Shown piece after piece: positions 59,137 through 64,000 of a stretch of DNA of 64,000 nt (its first letter is position 1; every line of letters begins with the position of its first letter). Origin of the DNA: HXMU1420-2 sp017643305 (GTDB lineage Bacteria; Pseudomonadota; Alphaproteobacteria; Rhodobacterales; Rhodobacteraceae); NCBI GenBank assembly GCA_965217135.1, contig OZ244249.1, forward strand, positions 2,666,001-2,730,000. The letters are read 5' to 3'. Below the pieces are notes generated by a model that saw only the letters and a program-made list of their open reading frames with translations, was not told where the DNA came from and ran no database searches. The translations under genes were made by a program, and so were the position numbers.

Positions 59137-60441
59137 ATGACCCCGATTGATTTTATCCACGGTCTGGACTGGTCTGACTTACCACCGCAGGTAAAGACGC
59201 GAACGCGGTTGTGCTTGTTGGATCTGATCGGCATCGCTTCAGGGGCCCATCACCTGACACTGAGCGGGATCATTCGCGACCATGTGGCGGAGATGTTCGG
59301 CGGGCCCGCCCCGCTGCTATTTGACGCGCGCAGCGCCAGTTCCGCCGGGGTCGCGCTGGCGGCAGGGATGAGCATTGATGCGCTCGATGGTCATGATGGG
59401 TTCAACCCCGCCAAGGGGCATGTCGGCTGTCCACTGGTTCCAGCGGCGCTGGCCTTGGGGCATGCCGCGCAGGTTTCGGGCGTGGCGTTTCTCACCACCG
59501 TTGCCATGGGCTATGAGTTCGGGTCGCGGGCATCCGTGGCGCAGCATGCTACTGTGCCCGACTACCACACGTCGGGCAGTTGGGGCGCGGTGACGGCGGC
59601 GGCGGCGGGCGCGCGGCTTTTGGATCTGTCCACCGAGCACACACGCCATGCGCTAGGGATCGCCGAGTACCACGGCCCCCGTAGCCAGATGATGCGCTGC
59701 ATCGATCATCCTAGCATGGTCAAGGACGGCTCTGGATGGGGTGCGATGGCTGGCGTGTCCGCCGTTTTACTGGCGGCAAAGGGCTTCACCGGCGCACCGG
59801 CGATCACGGTAGAGGAGGCACCGGAGTATTGGGCCGACCTCGGCGACCGCTGGTTGATACTGGAGCAGTATTTCAAACCCTACCCTGTCTGCCGATGGGC
59901 GCAGGCCCCGGTAGAAGGCGTGTTGAAACTGCGCCGGGCCCATAACCTGAATTCGGACATGATCGACCATATCGAAGTGGCCAGCTTTCATGAATCTATC
60001 CGCCTGGCCACTGCCACACCACGCACAACGGAAGAGGCGCAATATTCCACCTCTTTTCCCTGCGCCGTGGCGCTGGTGAAAGGCGAAATTGCGCCAAAGG
60101 ATCTGGACGGACCCGCGCTGCAAGACCCCGAGGTTCTGCGCCTGTCCCGGGGCCTGCTTATGGTTGAGGACGACGCCTGCAACGCCGCCTTCCCCCACAC
60201 CCGATACGCGCGGGTCACGCTACATATGCGGGACGGTCGGCAGCTGGACAGCGGCCTGATGACCCCACGTTGGGATCATACCGCCCCGCCAACCGAGGCT
60301 GAGCTACGCGCCAAGTTCCACGACCTTGCCGATCCTGTGCTGGGCCGCGATCGGGCCGCGCGGATCGAAGCAGCGCTGGAAACGCTAGAGCTTAAACCAT
60401 TGTCGCGCCTGACGGAGTTGCTGTTTCAGCCGGTCAGTTGA
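59137..60441 (+). CDS. MmgE/PrpD family protein
   Basis: A 434-residue member of the family that includes 2-methylcitrate dehydratase PrpD, cis-aconitate decarboxylase and iminodisuccinate epimerase. Features are the helical N-terminal half with LLDLIGIASGAHH and IDALDGHDGFNPAKGHVGCP (active-site Asp/His region), GYEFGSRASVAQHATVPDYH, and the C-terminal lid domain. No methylcitrate-cycle genes are adjacent, so PrpD activity is not implied. The start at 59137 follows an AGGAGAGG ribosome site. Its 3' end overlaps the convergent HAD gene by 16 bases. Confidence 0.85.
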   Translation: MTPIDFIHGLDWSDLPPQVKTRTRLCLLDLIGIASGAHHLTLSGIIRDHVAEMFGGPAPLLFDARSASSAGVALAAGMSIDALDGHDGFNPAKGHVGCPLVPAALALGHAAQVSGVAFLTTVAMGYEFGSRASVAQHATVPDYHTSGSWGAVTAAAAGARLLDLSTEHTRHALGIAEYHGPRSQMMRCIDHPSMVKDGSGWGAMAGVSAVLLAAKGFTGAPAITVEEAPEYWADLGDRWLILEQYFKPYPVCRWAQAPVEGVLKLRRAHNLNSDMIDHIEVASFHESIRLATATPRTTEEAQYSTSFPCAVALVKGEIAPKDLDGPALQDPEVLRLSRGLLMVEDDACNAAFPHTRYARVTLHMRDGRQLDSGLMTPRWDHTAPPTEAELRAKFHDLADPVLGRDRAARIEAALETLELKPLSRLTELLFQPVS

Positions 60442-61088
60442 TCAACCAGATCCGGCAAATCAGCATAGCGATGCAACAATGCCTCGGGCTGCAGCGCGGC
60501 CATATCCTCGCCCGCTGGTCCAAAGGTCACCAGAACCGAGGGCACCCCGGCTGCGCGGGCAGTGTTGCGGTCGGTGTCGCTGTCTCCGATCAGCACGGTG
60601 CGCGCGGGGTCCCCGCCACAGCGCCGTACGGTTTCCCGAAGCGGTTCGGGGTCGGGTTTTCGAACTGACAGCGTATCCGCGCCCACCAGTGCCGCAAACT
60701 CATCCCGCACGCCCAGCGCGCGAAGCAGCTGGTCGGCCAACTTCTCGGGTTTGTTGGTGCAGATCCCCACGCCCAGTCCCCGGTCTTTGAGTTCTTCCAC
60801 CGCATCCATGGCTCCGTCATAGAGCGTGGTATGCGTATCGATCGCTTCGCCGTAGATCTCCAGAAATATAGGATAGTAGGTGGCGACCACGGTTTCGTCC
60901 GGGCGACCCAGCCGCGTCAGCCCTTCGCGTAACATCATGCGTCCGCCGCGCAAAGCGACGGCCGCGTCCTGTTCTGGCACCAGCACATCACCTTCGCCCA
61001 TCTGCCGAAAACAGGCATTGGCAGCGGCCAGCAGGTCGCCTGAAGTGTCTGCCAGTGTGCCGTCCAAATCAAAGATCACCGTGCGCAT
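60426..61088 (-). CDS. HAD-family phosphatase (phosphoglycolate-phosphatase-like)
   Basis: A 220-residue HAD hydrolase: motif I FDLDGTLADTSGDLL with the nucleophile Asp, motif II GICTNKPEKLADQLL, motif III Lys in LSVRKPDPEPL and motif IV IGDSDTDRNTARAAG. Cap type and length match phosphoglycolate phosphatase (Gph), which removes the phosphate from 2-phosphoglycolate made in DNA repair or photorespiration. Close paralogues with other substrates exist. The start at MRTVIFDLDG is preferred over 61103. Confidence 0.85.
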   Translation of the reverse strand: MRTVIFDLDGTLADTSGDLLAAANACFRQMGEGDVLVPEQDAAVALRGGRMMLREGLTRLGRPDETVVATYYPIFLEIYGEAIDTHTTLYDGAMDAVEELKDRGLGVGICTNKPEKLADQLLRALGVRDEFAALVGADTLSVRKPDPEPLRETVRRCGGDPARTVLIGDSDTDRNTARAAGVPSVLVTFGPAGEDMAALQPEALLHRYADLPDLVDQLTG

Positions 61089-61170
61089 TGTTCCTGCCCC
61101 CATCTCGCTCTAGGGTCGCAAATACGCCCCCTGACCGCGAAATTCAAACCCTTCCAGCCCCGAGGTTCCC

Positions 61171-61707
61171 ATGGCCACGTCCTATGACAAGATCGAAGAC
61201 CACCACCGCGCCTTTGTGGAAGACCAGCACATCTTTTTCGTCGCAACCGCTGCGCCGGACGGGCGGGTCAACCTTTCGCCCAAAGGGCAGGATTCGCTGC
61301 GCGTGCTGGGGCCGAACCGGATTTTATGGCTGAACCTGACCGGCAGCGGAAATGAAACCGCCGGTCATCTGCTAGAAAGCCCGCGTATGACGCTGATGTG
61401 GTGTTCCTTCGGGCTGAAACCGCTGATCTACCGGGCTTATGGCACCGCACGCACGGTGCATGTGGGGGATCCGGACTGGGACGCGTTAGCAGCGCATTTC
61501 TCCGAGATGCCGGGCGCGCGGCAGATCTATGATATGGATGTGAACATGACACAGTCCTCATGTGGCTATGCAGTGCCAAAGATGGATCTGACTGCCGAAC
61601 GCGATACGCTGACCAAATGGACCGAGGACCGGGGCCCGGACGGCATCCGCGCCTATTGGGAGGAAAAGAACGCCACCACGATCGACGGCAAGCCTACTCG
61701 CGCCTAG
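61171..61707 (+). CDS. Pyridoxamine-5'-phosphate-oxidase-related FMN-binding protein
   Basis: A 178-residue split-barrel protein of the PNPOx-like family. The N-terminal strand pair FFVATAAPDGRVNLSPKGQ and WLNLTGSGNETAGHLLESPR are the FMN-phosphate-binding part. It lacks the C-terminal pyridoxal motif of PdxH and is therefore a general FMN/F420-type reductase-like protein. It is upstream of the AlkD-like gene in the same direction. Confidence 0.82.
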   Translation: MATSYDKIEDHHRAFVEDQHIFFVATAAPDGRVNLSPKGQDSLRVLGPNRILWLNLTGSGNETAGHLLESPRMTLMWCSFGLKPLIYRAYGTARTVHVGDPDWDALAAHFSEMPGARQIYDMDVNMTQSSCGYAVPKMDLTAERDTLTKWTEDRGPDGIRAYWEEKNATTIDGKPTRA

Positions 61708-61805
61708 CGCCGCGAGAGAAGCTTCTTTCCAGCCTATTCAAAATACGCATGCTGGCGACCTGGCCTAGTGTCAGGCAAATTGGCCGGCAAACGTGGGAGA
61801 GACCT

Positions 61806-62483
61806 ATGCATCAGCCATATCTCGACCAGTTGCGCGCGCTCGCAGATCCCGCGCGTGCGGCGGGCATGGCGGAATATCACAAGGTGCCGAGGGAATACTT
61901 CGGGCTAGCCAACCCGCAAGTGGATGCGCTGACGAAAAAGTGGCGCGCGGAGATGGACGTACCCCGCCGCGTGAAACTGGCGCGGGAGCTGTGGGACACG
62001 AACATTTACGAAGCGCGGCTGGCCGCGGCCAAGCTGCTGACCCAGGCGCGCATCCGCCCCGATGACAGCGGCGCCTGGGCACTGATCCAGAGCTGGGTGC
62101 CGGAGTTTGACAGTTGGGCGCTGGCCGATCATGTCTGCATGGCGGGACAGAAACGGCTGGCGGCGGACCCCGCGCGGCTGGACGATGTGGAGCCCTGGAC
62201 CGGGTCCGATCACGTGTGGACCCGTCGGGCGGCGCTGGTCATTACTCTGCCCTGGTGCAAGAACCGAAATCCAAAACCCGAAGAAATGGCCCAGCGCGAA
62301 CGCATCCTCGGTTGGGCGGCGGGATATGTGCCTGACCGGGACTGGTTCATCCAGAAAGCCATTGCCTGGTGGCTGCGCGACCTGTCGAAACGCGATCCGG
62401 ATCGGGTTCAGGCGTTTCTGGACGAACACGGGGCTGGGATGAAGGCGTTCGCGCGGAAGGAAGCGGGGAAGTATCTGGGTTAG
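61806..62483 (+). CDS. DNA alkylation repair protein (AlkD-like)
   Basis: A 225-residue all-helical HEAT-like-repeat protein of the AlkC/AlkD DNA glycosylase family, removing alkylated bases such as 3- and 7-methylpurines. It contains YFGLANPQVDALTKKW, NIYEARLAAAKLLT, WVPEFDSWALADHVC (catalytic Asp/Trp region) and WTRRAALVITLPW, followed by KAIAWWLRDLSKRDPDRVQAFL. The ATG at 61806 has a GGGAGAG ribosome site; earlier in-frame sequence overlaps the preceding gene. Confidence 0.85.
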   Translation: MHQPYLDQLRALADPARAAGMAEYHKVPREYFGLANPQVDALTKKWRAEMDVPRRVKLARELWDTNIYEARLAAAKLLTQARIRPDDSGAWALIQSWVPEFDSWALADHVCMAGQKRLAADPARLDDVEPWTGSDHVWTRRAALVITLPWCKNRNPKPEEMAQRERILGWAAGYVPDRDWFIQKAIAWWLRDLSKRDPDRVQAFLDEHGAGMKAFARKEAGKYLG

Positions 62484-62651
62484 GTGGCGGCAGCTGTCTC
62501 TGCCATGCCATTTCCAGATGACTTGGCTGGCGGCCTTGTGTGAGGTTTCGCGCGGGTGATACCTGTGCCGTGGATCAGGAACGGATCCCGAAAGCCAATC
62601 TGTCTCGGCAAAGAGATTGGCAGCCGAGGTTTTTAAGAGAAAATAGCACTC

Positions 62652-63101
62652 TCAAAACAGAACCTTCACCTCGGTCAGTTCCGTCAGCGGCAGGCCCAGC
62701 GCCTGCATCGCCTCAAGCGACAGACTGCTGCCGCCCGTCGGCGGGCCACCTGCCGGTATCAAAGTCACGTTCACGCCCTTGTCGGCGTAATGCACCTGCC
62801 CCGGCCGTTCAGACGTCACCAGCGGCGTTTCCATCCAGGCGCCCGGGCGGGCCGGGTCACCCAATGCAGCCACAGTGCGTGCCTCCAGCCCGGCGGTTTT
62901 CACCGGTTCGGGTTTGGTGACCGGTGCGCTGCCTTCCACCGGCAACGGCTCCACGGACAGGGGCGCGGCCAAGGGGGCTTCCCCGCTGTCAACCGTCGAC
63001 TGAGGCTGAGTTTCAGGCTGCGACACAAGCTTGTCGCGCAGGTCGTTGACCTGGGAACACCCGAAAACCAGACCGAAAGAAAGAAGCAAACCGTACCGCA
63101 T
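62652..63101 (-). CDS. Small hypothetical lipoprotein
   Basis: A 149-residue protein with a lipoprotein signal (LLLSFGLVFGCSQ; lipobox cysteine C15), a disordered Pro/Glu-rich middle (about 25-70) and a short C-terminal region that is globular (AGLEARTVAALGDPARPGAW onward). No family recognised. It is divergent from moaA. The gap 62484-62651 contains nothing notable. Confidence 0.7.
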   Translation of the reverse strand: MRYGLLLSFGLVFGCSQVNDLRDKLVSQPETQPQSTVDSGEAPLAAPLSVEPLPVEGSAPVTKPEPVKTAGLEARTVAALGDPARPGAWMETPLVTSERPGQVHYADKGVNVTLIPAGGPPTGGSSLSLEAMQALGLPLTELTEVKVLF

Positions 63102-63185
63102 GATCTCATCCTAGGCGCTCTGTCCAGGCCCATCAATTGCGTTCGACACTGGACGGCGGCGTCCCGCGCATCTACGTTTTCATTT

Positions 63186-64000
63186 ATGACTGCTCCGTTG
63201 ATCGATCCGTTCGCCCGCGCCATCACCTATCTGCGTGTCTCCGTCACCGACCGGTGCGATTTCCGCTGCGTGTACTGCATGTCGGAAAACATGACCTTTC
63301 TGCCCAAGAAAGAGCTGCTGACGCTGGAGGAGCTGGACCGCATGTGTTCCACCTTTATCGGCATGGGGGTCCGAAAGCTGCGCATCACCGGGGGGGAACC
63401 ACTGGTGCGCCGAGATATCATGACATTCTTTCAGGCTATGACCCGGCATCTGGACACAGGCGCGCTGCAGGAACTGACCCTGACGACCAACGGCTCTCAA
63501 CTGGAACGTTTTGCCGATGCGCTTTTTGCCGCAGGTGTGCGACGGGTGAACGTGTCACTCGACACGCTGGACGACGACAAATTCGCCGACATCACCCGCT
63601 GGGGCCGCCTGCCGCAGGTGCTGCGTGGCATCGACGCGGCCCAAAAGGCCGGGCTGCGTATCAAGATTAACGCGGTCGCTCTCAAGGGCTTCAACGAAGA
63701 CGAGCTACCCAAGATCACCGAATGGTGCGCCGAACGTGACATGGACCTGACCTGGATCGAGGTCATGCCGATGGGCGATATAGGAAATGAAAACAGGCTG
63801 GGCCAATACTGGTCGCTGGACGATGTGCGCGCGACCTATGCACAGGGCTACACCGTCACCGATCTGGCCGAACGCAGCGGCGGGCCCGCGCGTTATGTCC
63901 GGCTGGAGGAAACCGGTCAGAAGATCGGCTTCATCACCCCGCTGAGCCATAATTTCTGCGAAAGCTGCAACCGCGTGCGGATGACCTGCACAGGGGAGCT
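63186..64000 (+). CDS. moaA: GTP 3',8-cyclase MoaA, N-terminal part (runs off the window)
   Basis: The first ~271 residues of a radical-SAM enzyme that starts molybdenum cofactor synthesis by cyclising GTP. The N-terminal cluster CDFRCVYC (C-x3-C-x2-C), LRITGGEPLVRRDI (SAM glycine motif) and the C-terminal second-cluster cysteines CESCNRVRMTC are all visible. The gene is cut at the window end after ...CTGEL. The ATG at 63186 is preceded by no strong ribosome site, but the N-terminus (LIDPFARAITYLRVSVTDRC) is standard. Confidence 0.94.
   Translation, partial: MTAPLIDPFARAITYLRVSVTDRCDFRCVYCMSENMTFLPKKELLTLEELDRMCSTFIGMGVRKLRITGGEPLVRRDIMTFFQAMTRHLDTGALQELTLTTNGSQLERFADALFAAGVRRVNVSLDTLDDDKFADITRWGRLPQVLRGIDAAQKAGLRIKINAVALKGFNEDELPKITEWCAERDMDLTWIEVMPMGDIGNENRLGQYWSLDDVRATYAQGYTVTDLAERSGGPARYVRLEETGQKIGFITPLSHNFCESCNRVRMTCTGE

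Noticed and set aside
1..64000. CRISPR array, prophage or rRNA operon
   Set aside because: No regularly spaced repeats, no phage structural or lysis genes and no rRNA sequence were seen.

Overview
The window looks like the chromosome of a marine alphaproteobacterium of the Rhodobacteraceae (Roseobacter group). This rests on gene content: a tellurite locus of the kind known from Rhodobacter (trgA, trgB, cysK), the dmdA-acuI pair for dimethylsulfoniopropionate (DMSP), a methylcrotonyl-CoA carboxylase leucine operon, VWA-Hint proteins, high GC, and tightly packed operons with many ATGA/TGATG overlaps. No plasmid, phage or replication-origin genes are visible.

Layout. 1-7.5 kb (minus): stress and membrane maintenance: a mechanosensitive channel (cut by the window edge), cysK, trgB, trgA, a cyclopropane-fatty-acid synthase-like methyltransferase, a photolyase and a NifS-like aminotransferase. 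7.5-12.3 kb (minus): an operon DUF2182 - DUF1326 - dead DinB gene - dmdA - acuI, ending in the scar of a BCCT transporter joined to a universal stress protein start, with a divergent GntR/FCD regulator at 12.3 kb. 13.3-19.2 kb: an MFS transporter, a VWA-Hint protein, a flavodoxin-fold quinone reductase and chromate transporter chrA behind a chrB remnant.

19.2-34.05 kb is the most interesting part. Eight minus-strand genes encode three bacterial microcompartment (BMC) shell proteins (hexamer, pentamer, tandem-domain trimer), an acylating aldehyde dehydrogenase, two unusual NAD(P)-dependent dehydrogenases, a RidA protein and a glutamine-synthetase-like ligase. A divergent FAD amine oxidase, a second minus-strand operon (three N-methylglutamate-synthase-like subunits plus a class I glutamine amidotransferase) and a plus-strand GntR regulator with an M20 hydrolase complete it. 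Near-identical palindromes (CTGTATACAG type) precede both operons and a weaker one precedes the regulator. My reading (inference) is a metabolosome for a primary amine: the amine is glutamylated, rearranged to an N-alkylglutamate and oxidised to glutamate plus an aldehyde, which the compartment converts to an acyl-CoA.

34-40.5 kb: a Hint remnant, acetyl-CoA synthetase acsA with a clear terminator, a 3' fragment of a tRNA-Leu gene, then an AT-richer segment with two IS3-type transposase remnants flanking a second DUF1326/DUF2182 pair, a truncated Sel1-like gene and a tiny membrane peptide. 40.5-47.7 kb: housekeeping (mrp, mfd, a SufBCD-associated membrane protein, hemB) and an FkbM methyltransferase. 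47.7-57.5 kb (minus): a leucine/isovalerate catabolic operon (ivd, acyl-CoA synthetase, mccB, mccA, mvaB) interleaved with small secreted Cys-containing proteins and a nitronate-monooxygenase-like gene. 57.7-64 kb: a DegT/DnrJ aminotransferase, MmgE/PrpD protein, HAD phosphatase, FMN-binding split-barrel protein, AlkD-like repair protein, a lipoprotein and the start of moaA.
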